This document shows positions 49,740 to 61,279 of a stretch of 64,000 nt of DNA, piece after piece. This DNA is from Megascapheus bottae (Eukaryota > Chordata > Mammalia > Rodentia > Geomyidae). How positions within the stretch are numbered: position 1 is the stretch's first letter; the number at the start of each line of letters is the position of its first letter. The notes beneath the pieces were generated by a model. That model was not told the DNA's origin. It saw only the letters and a list, made by a program, of their open reading frames with translations, and did no database searches. A program made the translations under genes and the position numbers. Where the stretch lies: contig JANJXV010000013.1 of assembly GCA_024803745.1 (NCBI GenBank), positions 55,274,501-55,338,500 on the forward strand, in the 5' to 3' direction.

Positions 49740-51397
49740 GGCGGAGGAAAGTAGGGGAAAGGTGACGGCGAGCCCCGCCCCGCGGCGCGCGCGGATCCTG
49801 TTCCCCGGGCCGTGCCCACAGGGCCCTTCCGGAGCCCGCGAACCCCGGGCGGCCACGCTTCCCGGGGGCGCTCGACCTCGCGCATGGCCTGGGGGGCTCG
49901 GCGGGGCGGGGGTCCGACGCCTCCGCGGTGCGTCCGCACGGGGACCCCGCGAAGCCCGCCGTGGTTTTATGAATGGGTCGGGGATGGGGGGAGCCCCGGC
50001 GGGAGCCCCGAGACTCCCGGGAGCCCCACGCCGACTCCAGTTAAGCAACTGCTTTCCAGTGCCAACCAACTCCGTCCACGGGCTCGGCCCGCGCTGGCCT
50101 CCACGGGCGCCGAGCGCGTGCGCCCCGCACCTGTTTCCGCTCCAGCCCGGCTGGAGATGCGGTTCAGGTGGGAGGTCAAGACCGGCGACGCCTCGTGGGA
50201 AGGAAACCGGCCATCTACGAGAGGAAAAGAGCCCGCTGGCTCCGGGCCGTCCCGGCCGAGCCGGGCCAACATCACACTCGGAATGCTAATGGTGCCCAAC
50301 TTACAGCCGGGCACCGGCCTGGCGGCGCGCGGGCCCGGCCTCCCCGCCGCGTCCCCGGTGGCCCGGCGTCGCCCAGGTCATGTGGAAGGGGGACGGGCTG
50401 GCACCGGAGGCCAGCGCGGTCCAGCCTTCGTCTTCTTTTTTCAATCCATTGAAGCGTGCGGTCTTGACGGAAATAAACATGCCTGCATAGCTGGACCGAC
50501 CAGAAACCAGACTCCAGCGTGAGAAAGCGGTGCAACAAAGAAAGACACGGCTCAAAACGCGCTTTCATTTCCAGCCGGTCGTGCCCGGCTGCAAGCCGCC
50601 CTCGGACGGTGGCGCGGCCCGGGAATATTAAGTTACTTCTGTGTCATTATTGGTCATTTTTAACTCTTGAAAGTAGATCAAGGCCTCGTTTCCGGAAACC
50701 AGAGCCGGTTTCCATCGTAGAAGCCTCTGACCCGCGGCCCTGGCCGCCCCCCAACCCCCAGGCGGTGCGGACTCTGCGCCGCCCCGGCCGCGCCACGGCC
50801 AAGTTCACCGCCCGGCCCGGCGCGCCCTTGCACCGCCCGTCCTCACCCACCTGCCCTTGACCCCGCGCCGGCCGGGGAGGGCGGGGCGCACGGGCCGGCG
50901 CCTCCCGGGTCCCCGCGCCCAGGGCGTGTCCCGACGGCTGCGCTGCGGGACGGGCGAGCGTAGCGGCCCAGGCCCCGGCCCGGCATCCCCGCATCCCCGC
51001 GCCGCCGCACCTCACCTGCCCGCGGCGGACCCCCGGACCCTCGCCGAGAAGAACGGAGCTCGGAAAGGAATCAATGGCCTTCCCGGCCACGTCCCCGGCA
51101 CTGAGCAGCCCTCCGGCTGCCCCAGCAGACCGACCCTCGCGCGGACCCCGGACCCAGTACAGCCGCAGCCCGCAGCACCGCTGACCCCCGCCGCAGGTGT
51201 CCCTCCCCGTCCTGAAGGCCGAGCATCCCTGCCGGTGACCCGCCCACCGCGCCCCCCGAGGGCAGCCTCCCTCCCGCACGCCCCGCGGTCCGAGGGGGGA
51301 AGATGGGGTCCCCCCATCCGCGCCCCGGTCCGGCAGTCCCCGCGCGCCCCGCCCGGGCCCGGCCAGGCGGCCCCGCCACGCTCCGCACCCGCCTTAC

Positions 51398-51470
51398 CGA
51401 GTCGGTGGACAGCGGCGCGGCGGCGGAATGAGCGAGCGGCCGGCGGCGCCGGGGGCAGGAGGGCCGCGGG
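51398..51470 (-). other. CPT1A: CPT1A non-coding exon 1
   Basis: The minus strand reads GCCGCTGTCCACCGACTCG followed by donor GTAAGG (51397 downward). This sits inside the CpG island, 13.5 kb upstream of the acceptor of the first coding exon. The donor is well supported; the 5' end is an estimate from the CCAAT box spacing. Confidence 0.65.
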
Positions 51471-51600
51471 CGAGGCCGGGCGCACCGACGCCGGCCGCCA
51501 CGGATTGGCTGAGCGGAGCCCGGCTGCGGCAGGGGCGGGCGGGCGGGGCGGGGCGTCGGGGGCGGGACTCCGGGGCGGGACGCCCGGGGTGGGAGCCGCG
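51440..51600 (-). promoter_or_regulatory. CPT1A: CPT1A core promoter (CCAAT box and GC boxes)
   Basis: On the minus strand, a CCAAT box in CAGCCAATCCG (51504-51508) is preceded by four GGGCGG-type boxes between 51531 and 51580. There is no TATA box. Sp1 and NF-Y type sites are established features of mammalian CPT1A promoters. The spacing fits a start near 51420-51450. Confidence 0.7.
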
Positions 51601-53274
51601 GCTGTGCGCCCGCCCGGGTCTGAGCACGGAAGCCTGCCCCGCGAGCCTCGGTGTCCTCCTCCGTGAAATGGGCCGGCGCCTGGGGCCTGAGCGCCTACGC
51701 GCGAGGTTTACGAGCATCGCCGCCCCGATCCCCGCGGCGGCCCCGCGGGCCGGGCTGTGTGTCCCCGCCACCGCTCCACAGCACGGATGACGAACTGGCC
51801 CCGGGCCACCAGTCGCGCGCCGGGTCGGCTCTCTCCCCGCGGCGGGGCCTGCGCTCCAGTGCGCTTCTGGCCACCCGGGGCCCCAGCCGCGGACCCTGGG
51901 AGGCGTGGTAGACTGTGTGAGCCGAGGATGAGCTCAGCCCCGCAAAAAACAATAAATAAATCAACTTTTCAGGCGTCGGGAACATAGTAGGTTACCAGGA
52001 AAAGGGGGCTCGGAGCCGAGTACCCGTGATCGCTCGCGGTGGGGAGTCGGGGAAGGGCCCGGCCCCCGTCAGTGCCCCCGGCCCCGGGGCCCCGCGCCGC
52101 AGTGCCAGGTCGGGCACTCCGGGCTGGGCGGCTCGCGCGCGCCTCCATCTTTCTGTGACTCGGTGACTACCGAGCAAGGGTAGGAAAAGAAAATGGAAGT
52201 CTGCGCTGGCGCGGGCCGACCCCGACCCCGGTCGGCGGGTGCAGGTCCGGGACTGGTGTGAGCCGCCCCGCCCGTTCCCACTTGGCCCAGCCGCGGCGAC
52301 CCCGAGACCCCGCGCCCGGTCGTCACGCCTGCAGCCGCACCCGAGGATTGCACGACCCGGCCGGCCGGGGCCTCGACGACCCCGCGACGTCGCCGGATCC
52401 CCGCGCCCCCTCCGCCGCGCAGCTACCCGCCCCTGGAAGCTTGGCCACGCCTGGAGCGGGAGGGCCGGGCCCGGTCGCGCCTTCCGCCGGCTTGCCGTGG
52501 GAGGGCTGCTCCCTCTGCCGGCCCCTGCCCGCCCGGCCTGCATTTCGGGCCCCCAGAAGGCAGGGGTTCGGGGCCAGGCGCGCCGGCGGCGAGGCCGCGA
52601 TCACCTCCCGCCTCTGGCGACTCGAGGCCTGGCCAACCCTCCCAGGGGGCCGCCGGGCACGCTCACCTCGATGCCGTCCCCTCTCCTGTCCGGAACCCCG
52701 CGCAGGCAGCCCTCCCCCCCCCCCCGTCTCGTTCTCGGTTCCTCGGTACCTGCTTTGCGTCCAGCTCCGATTGGCCCCGCGCCCTGTCTGTTGGAAAGGC
52801 CCCAGGCCTGGACCGCGCGCCCCTCCCGGCGGCTCTGCGTCCCGGCCACCTGCAGGCCGGGCCGAGGCAGCGCTGGCGCCCGGTTCACCTGTGGAGCCCC
52901 AGGAACTCTCACCTGGCGGCGTCGCCTGGGTCCCCTCCCTGTCTCCTCCCCACGCCGCGCTCGGTGCCTCGGGGAGCCAGATCCCCAGGGAGCCCCGAGG
53001 CCCAGCTTCAGTTCCCTGCCAGCCAAAAATGCCGCAGTGTCCCACTGAGAAGCTAGAACCATCGTCCTCAAACTCTTTCCCAGTTTTGATCGTAGACACT
53101 GTAGCATTTTTTTTCATTATTTATTGTTTAGGGACACTTTTTCAAGAATGCGGAAAGGTTAGTAACGATTTTTTTTGTTATTGCTGGGGGGGTGACATTG
53201 AGATTTGCAAGCAGGGCTTCCTGATTGCTAAGCAGGTGTCTATCATGCAATCCAGGCCTCCACTCCAGTCCCTT

Positions 53275-53276
53275 AC

Positions 53277-53334
<58 letters not shown>

Positions 53335-53345
53335 TAGACAGATAG
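53275..53345. repeat. (GA)n then (GACA)n microsatellite
   Basis: GAGAGA for about 24 bp followed by about eleven GACA units with two GATA variants. Confidence 0.9.
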
Positions 53346-53562
53346 AACTGCAGCTTGAACTCAGAGCCAGGGTGTGTCTCTTTGCTTTGTCCCCTAAGGC
53401 TGGCATGCTACCACTGAGTCACAGTTCTACTTCCAGCTTTGTGCTGATTAATTGAAGATGCGTCTCATGAACATTTCTGCCTGGGCTGGCTTCCACTGCA
53501 ATCCTCAAATCTCAACCTTCTGAGTAGTTCAGGTTACAGGCATGAGCCACTGGCACCCAGCC
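53345..53562 (-). mobile_element. B1-headed composite SINE
   Basis: Reverse copy immediately after the GACA microsatellite, which is its pyrimidine/purine tail region. Confidence 0.75.
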
Positions 53563-53659
53563 TGTTAAACCATTTGTTAAAGCATGTCATATTTTTATAC
53601 ATCAATACATTTGTCCCTTTTTTAAAACTAAGAATTAAAAATTAATAATAAACTTAAAA

Positions 53660-53870
53660 CCATGTGTCAGTGTGGCTCATGTCTATAATCCTAAGTACTT
53701 AGGAAACTGAGAGCTGATGACCCTGGTTTGATACCAACCCGGGCAGAAAAGTCCATGAGACTGATCTCTAACTACCAAAATGTTGCAATTGGAGCTATGG
53801 CTCAAGTTTTGGGCACTAAAGCTCAGGGACAGCGCCTAGGCCCTGAGTTCCAGCCCTAGAACTGGCACAA
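53660..53870 (+). mobile_element. B1-headed composite SINE
   Basis: Copy with AC microsatellite as its 3' tail. Confidence 0.78.
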
Positions 53871-53871
53871 A

Positions 53872-53877
53872 ACACAC

Positions 53878-53921
<44 letters not shown>
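53872..53921. repeat. (AC)n microsatellite
   Basis: About 24 AC units at the 3' end of the composite SINE at 53660-53870. Confidence 0.95.
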
Positions 53922-53923
<2 letters not shown>

Positions 53924-54756
53924 CGCATGTGCGTGAGGCTTATAAAACCAAATCTCAGGCTGAGCGAGGGTTAGGGATGCAGGTCTATGCCCACTCATTA
54001 CCTTCTCTCCAGCCCAGGCTGGACTCAAACTCCTTGAGTTAAGCCATCCTCCAGCCTCAACCTTCCCAGTGGCTGAGGTGTGTCTATCTCTACACCTGGC
54101 TTCCTCACTTCGTTTTAATGCAAATCCAGAGATACACACACGTACTGGAAGCCAGGGACTGATGCCTGCTAGGCAAGCCCTCTAAGTCTGAGTTGCACCC
54201 CACCTTCCCAGCATTTTTTTTTTTTTTTTGCTACCTCATTCCCCTTGCCAAGAGCATATCTGTGCCCCAGCTGTCTCCCCAGCCTCCTTTCTGGCTGGCA
54301 GCTTCCAGCAGGTTCTCATCCAAAAGTGCTTAAGAGACTTTGGATCTGGGCTCGGGTCCCCAGGGAAGCACTGCTGACTTCCCCATGCTCCTGAAGCCTC
54401 AGGTGCCCGTGAACTTGACCCTTGAACTCCCCGCAATACACATCACCTGCAATGTTTGCTCAGCCAGGTTCCATGAGGATAAATGAGGTTGTGCCAGGAA
54501 AGGCAGCAAAGGCCCTGGAGGTTGTGCCTTGTGTCTGATGCTCCCACAGCAGAGCTACACTAGGGGACATTGGTGTCTTCATGTCTCCCTCAAGGAAGGA
54601 CTCTGCTTTCCTTCTGCCCTCGCAGTACTCACAGAGGAGAAAGCCAACAGTGGAATCACCTGTCTGGGACACTGGCTCTCTCTCTGAGAGCACAGATCAG
54701 CAGAGGCCACATGGCCCTTTCCTGACCCCCTCTGGGCCTTGATTCCTTCATTTTAA

Positions 54757-54965
54757 TTTATTTTTATTTTTTATTTTTTGCCAGTCCTGGGCTTGGGCTC
54801 AGGGCCTGCATGCTCTCCTTGGGTTTTCTCAAGGCTAGAGCTCTACCCCTTAAGCCATAGCACCACTTCCGGCTTTTTTCTATGTATGTGGTACTGAGGA
54901 ATTGAACCCGTGTCTTCGTGCATGCTAGGCAAGCACTCTACCACTAGGCCAAACTCCCAGCCCCA
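54757..54965 (-). mobile_element. IDL-Geo-like SINE with perfect target duplication
   Basis: GATTCCTTCATTTTAA occurs at 54741-54756 and 54966-54981. The element carries a T/A-rich tail at the left and a well preserved head at the right. Confidence 0.9.
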
Positions 54966-54987
54966 GATTCCTTCATTTTAAAAATGA

Positions 54988-55180
54988 GAGCAGGGGCTAG
55001 GAGTTTGACCTTGTGGTAGAGTGCTTGCCTAGCACGCATGAAGACCCGGGTTCCATTCCTGGGTACCACATACATAGAAAAAGCCGGAAGTGGTGTGGTG
55101 GCTCAAGTGGTAGTTGTTAACCTTGAGAAAGCCCAAGGACAGGGCTCAGGCCCTGAGTTCAAGCCCCAGGACTGGCCATC
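54988..55180 (+). mobile_element. IDL-Geo-like SINE
   Basis: Opposite orientation to its left neighbour, 22 nt away, giving a near-perfect inverted repeat of about 190 bp per arm. Confidence 0.88.
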
Positions 55181-55214
55181 AATCAATAAATAAATAATCA
55201 AAGTGAGAGCCCTA

Positions 55215-55445
55215 GGTTGGACACTGATGACTGATGCTCCCAGAATCTCAGGGGACTGAGATCTGAAGAGCCTAGTTTGAAGCCAGCCTGGGCAGGAAAG
55301 TCTGTGAGACTCTTATCTCTAATCAGCCACCAGAAAAGCCAGAAGTGGAGCTGTACAACTCAAGTGGTAGAGCTCCAGCCTTGAGCAAAACAGCGAAGGG
55401 ACAGTGCCCAGGCTCTGAGTTCAAATCCTAGTACTACCAAAGTAA
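55215..55445 (+). mobile_element. B1-headed composite SINE
   Basis: Full copy, TTGGACACTGATGACTGATG head, ends CAAATCCTAGTACTACC. Confidence 0.78.
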
Positions 55446-55984
55446 ATAAAAGTAAAATTAAGCAATTTGCCTTGGATAAAGGCACTAAGCGACCTCCTTC
55501 TCATTACTATTTTCTTTTCCTTTTAGTTTATTTATTTGTAGTAGTAGACATTGTTGTACTTGGGAATTGTGAACTCCACAGCCACTTACTCTGGGTTCAA
55601 ACTCTGACTCTGCCATGCCTAGGGAGAGATCTTAAGATCTCTGTGTAGTCGGGGCATGTTCTCCTTGCACCTCTTGCGATCAAGAGGCAAGAAGCGGTAA
55701 AAACCCCGACACTGTGTGCCTCAGTTTCCTCATCTATAAGATAGGAAAGCAACAGAAGCTGCCTGGTGGGGAGGAGGGCTCACGAAGCCAAAGCCAAAGC
55801 TACTTCCTCACCCCCCCACACACACACACCATAGCCTCCACTCTCCCTCCACGACATCCATGATGGAAAACTTTTTGTCTGGCAGGGTATGGTGATACAA
55901 GCCTTTAATCCCAGCAACCCAGAAGTCTCAAGTAAGTGGACTGATTTGAGGCTGGCCCCAGGCAAAACCAGGAGAACCTACCTG

Positions 55985-56150
55985 AAAAACTAAAAATAAC
56001 GGAGGGGGAGAGGGCGGTGGGGGGGAGGGTAAAGGGTACCAAGACATGTGAAAGGGCATCAATGTATGTGAATTAATGCACCTTCTATATGGCAAATATC
56101 ATGTAACCCTTTTATTAATTACAAAAAAAAACTAAAAATTAAAATTAAAG
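55985..56150 (+). mobile_element. LINE-1 3' UTR end fragment
   Basis: Shares GGGCATCAATGTATGTGAAT and GCAAATATCATGTAACCC-type sequence with the L1 ends at 37.3 and 63.0 kb; ends in an A-rich tail. Confidence 0.65.
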
Positions 56151-56364
56151 GAGGTGGGGAGGGGGGCTGGAGGAGACAAGAGCTGGAGGGGGCTTTGCTG
56201 CCTCCCTCCCTCCCTGCGTTCCCTCCTGATCTCAATACAGTGAATAGTTTTCTATTCCCTACACAGAGATCCACAGAACACTTCATTTCGTATCAGGCCT
56301 AGACATCCCAGAACCACAGGACCGTGGAAAGAAATCTGTGCGGTCAAAGTCAAAACAAACCTGT

Positions 56365-56785
56365 AAGTCGGGTGCTGGAGACTCACACCGGTATCCTAGC
56401 CACTCAGGAGGCTGGGATCGAAGTATCTCAGTTCAAAACCAGCCCAGGCAGAAAAGGCCATGAAACTCATATCTCCGATTAACCATTCAAAAACTGAAAG
56501 TGGTAGAATGCTAGTTTTGAACACAAGGGACAGCACCCAGGACCTGAGTTCAAGCCCCACAACTGACAGAAAAAAAAAGAAGAGGGCCGGGAGTTTGGCC
56601 TAGTGGTTAAAGTGCTTGCCTAGCATGCACGAAGACCCAGGTTCGATTCCTTGGTACCACATACATAGAAAAAAGCCGGAAGTGGTGCTGAGGCTCAAGT
56701 GGTAGAGCTCTAGCCTTGAGAAAGTCCAAGGACAGTGCTCAGGCCCTGAGCTCAAGCCCAGGACTGGCAAAAAAAAAAAAAAGAA
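56365..56785 (+). mobile_element. B1-headed SINE then IDL-Geo-like SINE
   Basis: Copies at 56365-56575 and 56584-56785; the second is close to the apparent consensus. Confidence 0.82.
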
Positions 56786-56879
56786 AAAAAAGAAAAGCGA
56801 AATAGCCTGTTGCCTCATGCCAGTGGCTCATGTCTATAATCCTGAGCTTGAAGCTCCAAAACGGACAAAAACAAAATAC

Positions 56880-57105
56880 CATTTTGTGCCAGTACTGAAC
56901 TCAGAGCCTGGGTGCCCTTCCTAAGCTTTTGTGCTCAAGGCTAACATTCTACCATTTGATCCAAACCTCCATTTCTGGCTTTTTGAGGATTAACTGGAGA
57001 TAAGAATCTCACAGACCTTCCTGCCCAGGCTGGCTTCAAACCTTAATCCTCAGATGTCAGCTCCCTGATTAGCTAGGATTACAGGAGTGAGCTACTACAC
57101 TCTAG
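56880..57105 (-). mobile_element. B1-headed composite SINE
   Basis: Reverse copy; both monomers recognisable. Confidence 0.75.
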
Positions 57106-57305
57106 CACTTGAGAAAGCTGTAAACAGCTATAAATCTCTTCCCCCAGAAGAACACACACATTCACAAACAGGAGAAGCTGCCTCAGCCTTGACCTTCCCA
57201 AGGCTCCTTTGTAGACTTATGCCACACAGATGACCAAAAAATTTACCTAGCTATGCACTGGTGCCATGCCTGCAATCTTAGTTGTAAAAAGCACCTGAGT
57301 CTGAG

Positions 57306-57500
57306 GCCGGGAGTTTGGCTTAGTGGTAGAGTGCTTGCCTAGCATACACGAAGACCCGGGTTTGATTCTTCAGTACCACATACATAGAAAAAGGCCAGAA
57401 GTCGTGCTGGGGCTCAAGTGGTAGAGCTCTAGCCTTGAGAAAGTCCAAGGGCAGTGCTCAGGCCCTGAGCTCAAGCCCAGGACTGGAAAGAAAAAAAAAA
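57306..57500 (+). mobile_element. IDL-Geo-like SINE
   Basis: Well preserved, GGGAGTTTGGCTTAGTGGTA head; CACCTGAGTC-like flanks (AAAAGCACCTGAGTCTGA / AAAAAGGCACGAGTCCT) are imperfect. Confidence 0.85.
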
Positions 57501-57984
57501 GGCACGAGTCCTTAACTAGGCTGAAAGCTTCCTCACTAGGAAGGAGCTGTTAGCCTTTGCTCCAACAAAAAGCCAATGGTTTATGGTCTGCAGAGAGCCA
57601 GACACCTAGGGCTGCGGCTATATTGCTCTGCTGGGCATAAGCTGCTTCCTGAGTCATTGCATCTCAGCTTGCATGTTCCAGAATTCTAGACCTTTCCTAG
57701 CTTTGCCCTCCTGCTGGGACCCTCACTGAAGTACAAGTTCACACACACACATTCACTTAGCATTTATGTCTCACCCACATGTCAGAGCAAGAACTTTACC
57801 TTTCCTCTTTCTTTTCTGAGCTGATATGGAGGCTCACACTCAGGGTTCTTGCTCAGCTTCCCTGTTCTCGGTTGGTTTTCTACCACATCAGCCACATTTC
57901 CAGCTTGGCTTTTTACTGGTAAGTTGGAGATGGAGGCGAGCTTTAAGCTGCAGTTCTCCAGATGGCAACTGCCTCCGCCTCCTC

Positions 57985-58470
57985 CTTTGGTCATGGAGCT
58001 TGACACTGGGGCCTGAGCACTGTTCCTGAGCAATTTGGCTCAGGGCTAGAGTTCTGCCTCGTTGAGCCACAGCGCCACTTCCAGTTTTCTGGTGGTTAAT
58101 TGGAGATAAGGCTCACAGACTTTCCTGCCCAGGCTGGCTTTGAACCTGGGTCCTCAGATCTCAGCCCCTTGAGTAGGATTACAGGTGTCAGTCACAGGAA
58201 CCGGGTCTTCCTTAATTTCTTTTCTAACACAAAGGGTCTGGAACACCCCTAATCCACTGGGTTTTGTTTGTTTCTTTTTGCCAGTCCCGGGGCTTGAGCT
58301 CAGGGCCTGAGCACTGTCCTTTGGCTTTTCTCAAGACGAGAGCTCCACCACTTAGGCCACAGCACCACTTCCGGCTTTTCCTATGTATGTGGTACCGAGG
58401 AATGGAACCCAGGACTTGGTGACTGCTAGGCAAGCGCTCTTAGCAGGAGGCCCCACTTGGGTCGCACACA
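57985..58470 (-). mobile_element. B1-headed SINE and IDL-Geo-like SINE
   Basis: Reverse B1-headed copy 57985-58200; reverse IDL-Geo-like copy 58273-58460 ending at the edge of the orphan CpG island. Confidence 0.78.
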
Positions 58471-58549
58471 CACCGGCTCCTGGCACGCCCCTGTGGATGT
58501 TAAGTTTGGGTTTGCTCTTCTTCAGGGCCAGCTGCCTCTGTCTCCCCAT

Positions 58550-59680
58550 CACCCCGATGTGGAGGCTGCGCTGATGGGGACCCGCGGCGCCCCAGGCGGC
58601 CCCGAGTGAAGCCCACTGCCCTGACCTCCGCGTGGATCAGCGCTCCGCCTCCTCGCCCGCCCAGAGGTCACCCGAGCCACCAAGCCACCCAGATTACCCC
58701 AAGTAGGCGGATAATCCCTTCCTCCAGCTCCCCCGGCGCCCCGGGACCCGTGCTGCCCTGCCCACCCGTACATCCGGCCTCGGGGGTCCCTCTCAGCCCG
58801 GGGCCCCCCAGTCCCCGTCCCATCCCGGGGGCCCCCCAGCCCGGGACCCCCCAGTCCCCGTCCCATTTTGGGGATCCTCCAGCCCGGGACCCCCCAGTCC
58901 CCGTCCCCACCCATCCCGGGGGCCCCCAGCCCGGGACCCCCCAGTCCCCATCCCATCCGGAGGCCCCCCAGCCCGGGACCCCCCAGTCCCCGTCCCCGCC
59001 CATCCCGGGGGCCCCCAGCCCGGGACCCCCCAGTCCCCGTCCCCGCCCATCCCGGGGGCCCCCAGCCCGGGACCCCCCAGTCCCCGTCCCCGCCCATCCC
59101 GGGGGCCCCCAGCCCGGGACCCCCCAGTCCCCGTCCCCGCCCATCCCGGGGGCCCCCAGCCCGGGACCGCCCAGTCCCCGTCCCCGCCCAGCCCGAGACC
59201 CCCCAGTCCCCGTCCCCGCCCATCCCGGGGGCCCCCCGCCGCCTCTGGTGGGCTGGGGCCGGCTCGGGGAGGAGGTGGCGGCGCTGGGGTTTCCAGGCGG
59301 GCGCCCCGGCGTGCGCGGTGGAGGTGCGCGGAGCTTTCGGTTCAAGACGCCCAGGCCCGGGTCGGGCTGGGCCCTCGGCGTCGCGGGCGGGGAAGGGGGT
59401 CGAGGCCGTGGCCAGAACGGCGTGGGGTGGGGACCCCGCGCTACGGGGCCTGGAGAGGAAGGGCGGAGCCGGCGGGGTGGGAGGTGGGCGCAGGAGGGCG
59501 GCTGGAGGCCGGGGAGGCTGCGTGGAGGAGCGGGCAGACCCCGGGAGGGACCGGCTCGCCCTGCCCGGGGATGGCGACCCGCCGGCTCCTCCAGGTCGCC
59601 CCCAGGCCTCCCTGCGCACCCCTGAGACTTGAATGAATGAAATGAGGAAGTTCCCGGGGCTGATGTGGGAACCAGGAGCG
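58550..59680. promoter_or_regulatory. Orphan CpG island
   Basis: CpG-rich block about 7 kb upstream of CPT1A exon 1, half occupied by a 47-bp minisatellite. No conserved protein is seen: the long frames on both strands are translations of the minisatellite. TATATAAAT follows on its right side at 59790-59798. Confidence 0.55.
58795..59240. repeat. 47-bp GC-rich minisatellite
   Basis: CAGTCCCCGT recurs at 58808, 58851, 58894, 58942, 58984, 59031, 59078, 59125, 59172 and 59204: five periods near 42-48 bp, exactly 47 bp from 58984 to 59172, and a last 32-bp truncated unit. Each unit contains CCCGGGACC and several C runs, so the minus strand is rich in G runs. Confidence 0.92.
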
Positions 59681-59864
59681 GCAGAACTCGCACCACCCCA
59701 CCGGTGACCTGGCTCTTCCTGCGTCTTTGTCTGGGACTCGGCGCACACTTTCTCGTCCTCTGCACGTTTACGCAGCGGAAACCATACGATATATAAATAA
59801 GCCGTTCCACGCTCTTCTTCAGTTAGGAGCTGCCGCCAGCCGGATAGTGTGTTGTGGATTGTCA

Positions 59865-60592
59865 GCGTCTGCATTTGAACTCAGGACCTCGCCCTTGTGG
59901 GTTGCGGTGCTACCACTTGATTCACACTCCCACCCGGCGTTTTGCTGCTTATTTTGGAGACCCAGTCTCATGGACTTTTCTTCCTAGGCTGGTTTTGAAC
60001 CGTGATCCTCTGAATCTCGGTCTCCTGAGTAGCTAGAGTTATGAATGTGAGCCCCCACCTGTAACGATTCTGTTCTCCATCTACACTTCCTTCCCAGGTT
60101 ATTATGTGACTATGTCTTATTATAAGCAAATACATAGCTCACACATGTATAGCGTATATGTACGTGTAAACACGCCTGGAGAGATGCTCTGTTTTAGGGG
60201 GGTTCTTGCACCATTTACACTGGGTTTCTGTGCAGTTCTGGAACAGGCCCTGCCCTGTTTGGCATGTTTTAGAAATGCTAAGACTTTCCTTCCTCTCTCC
60301 CTCCTTCCCTCTTCCCCTCTCTCCTTTCCTTCCTTCCTTTCCCCTTTCTCTTTCCTTCCCCCGCCCTCTCTTGCTGGTCCTAGGGCTTAAACTCAAGGCC
60401 TGGATGCTGTCCTTGAACTTTTTTGCTAAAGGCTGACACTACCACTTGAACGACAGTTCCACTTTCAGCTTTTTGGTGGTTAATTGAAGATAGGAGTCTC
60501 ATGGACTTTTCTTCCTAGGCTGACTTTGAACCACAGTCCTCAGATCGCAGTCTCCTGAGTAGCCAGGATTACAGGTGTGCGCCACCACCCAA
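59865..60592 (-). mobile_element. Two B1-headed SINEs
   Basis: Reverse copies at 59865-60062 (older) and 60372-60592. Confidence 0.7.
60290..60366. repeat. Polypyrimidine tract
   Basis: CTTCC/CTCTC/CTTTCC-rich stretch preceding a minus-strand composite SINE; simple-sequence tail of that element. Confidence 0.75.
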
Positions 60593-60810
60593 GTCCTACC
60601 CTATCTCATTCTTAATCGCTGATCTTTCTGATCCGCAGCCACCTTCACAGAGGCTCTGGGGGACTGCACAGTGCAAGGCACTTGCCTTTGGTCCCAGTGG
60701 CTGCTGCTGTTTCTCCCTTCGTTGCTAAGCCCCAGTCTTGGACAAAGCAGACAAATGCAGTGCTGACCCAGATCTGCAGTGGGTGAGGAGAGGCTTATTT
60801 ATTATTTTTT

Positions 60811-61116
60811 TTTGGCCAGTCCTGGGGCTTGAACTCAGGGCCTGAGCTCTGTCCTTTGGCTTTCTCAAGGCTAGAGCTCTACCACTGGAGCCATAGCACC
60901 TTTTCCAGCCTTTTATTATTATTATTTTTTGTCAGTCCTGGGGCTTGAACTCAGGGTCTGAGAGCTGGACTTGGGCTTTCTCAAGGCTGAGAACTCTACC
61001 ACTTGAGCCACAGCACAACTTCTGGCTTTTTCTATGTATGCGGTACCGAGGAATCAAACTCTGGTCTTTGTGCATGCTAGGCAAGCACTCTACCACTAGG
61101 CCAAACTCCCGGCCCA
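60811..61116 (-). mobile_element. Two IDL-Geo-like SINEs, one truncated
   Basis: A right monomer at 60811-60912 abuts a full copy at 60926-61116; (TTA)n tail lies between them. Confidence 0.8.
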
Positions 61117-61279
61117 GCATTTTGGTATTTGAGTGGGGAATGTTTGAATAAATTCAAGGACCAAATATAGACTATATCTAGGGGGCCAGTAGCATGATCC
61201 AGTGACAGAGGTTTCAACCCAGCACCCTAAGAAGAAAAACATTTCAGCGGAAACTCTTCCTCCCCATAGCCAAGCAGCT

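Larger units (their letters stand above)
49480..53040. promoter_or_regulatory. CPT1A: Extended CpG island of CPT1A promoter and first intron
   Basis: About 3.5 kb of GC- and CpG-rich sequence, densest at 49.6-50.4, 50.7-51.9 and 52.0-52.9 kb. The middle part holds exon 1. Long open frames on both strands here reflect high GC content. A GTCACGTGAC palindrome lies at 49730-49739 and a second CCAAT (minus) at 52773-52777. Confidence 0.8.

Noticed and set aside
50647..53337. Long GC-rich frames around the CPT1A promoter
   Set aside because: Arg/Pro/Gly/Ala-rich frames on both strands are expected in CpG islands; no recognisable protein or codon pattern.
58549..59874. Frames of 250-440 codons rich in Gly/Trp/Asp or Pro/Ser on both strands
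   Set aside because: Produced by the 47-bp minisatellite, which cycles through all three frames because 47 is not divisible by three. No domain, no splice structure.
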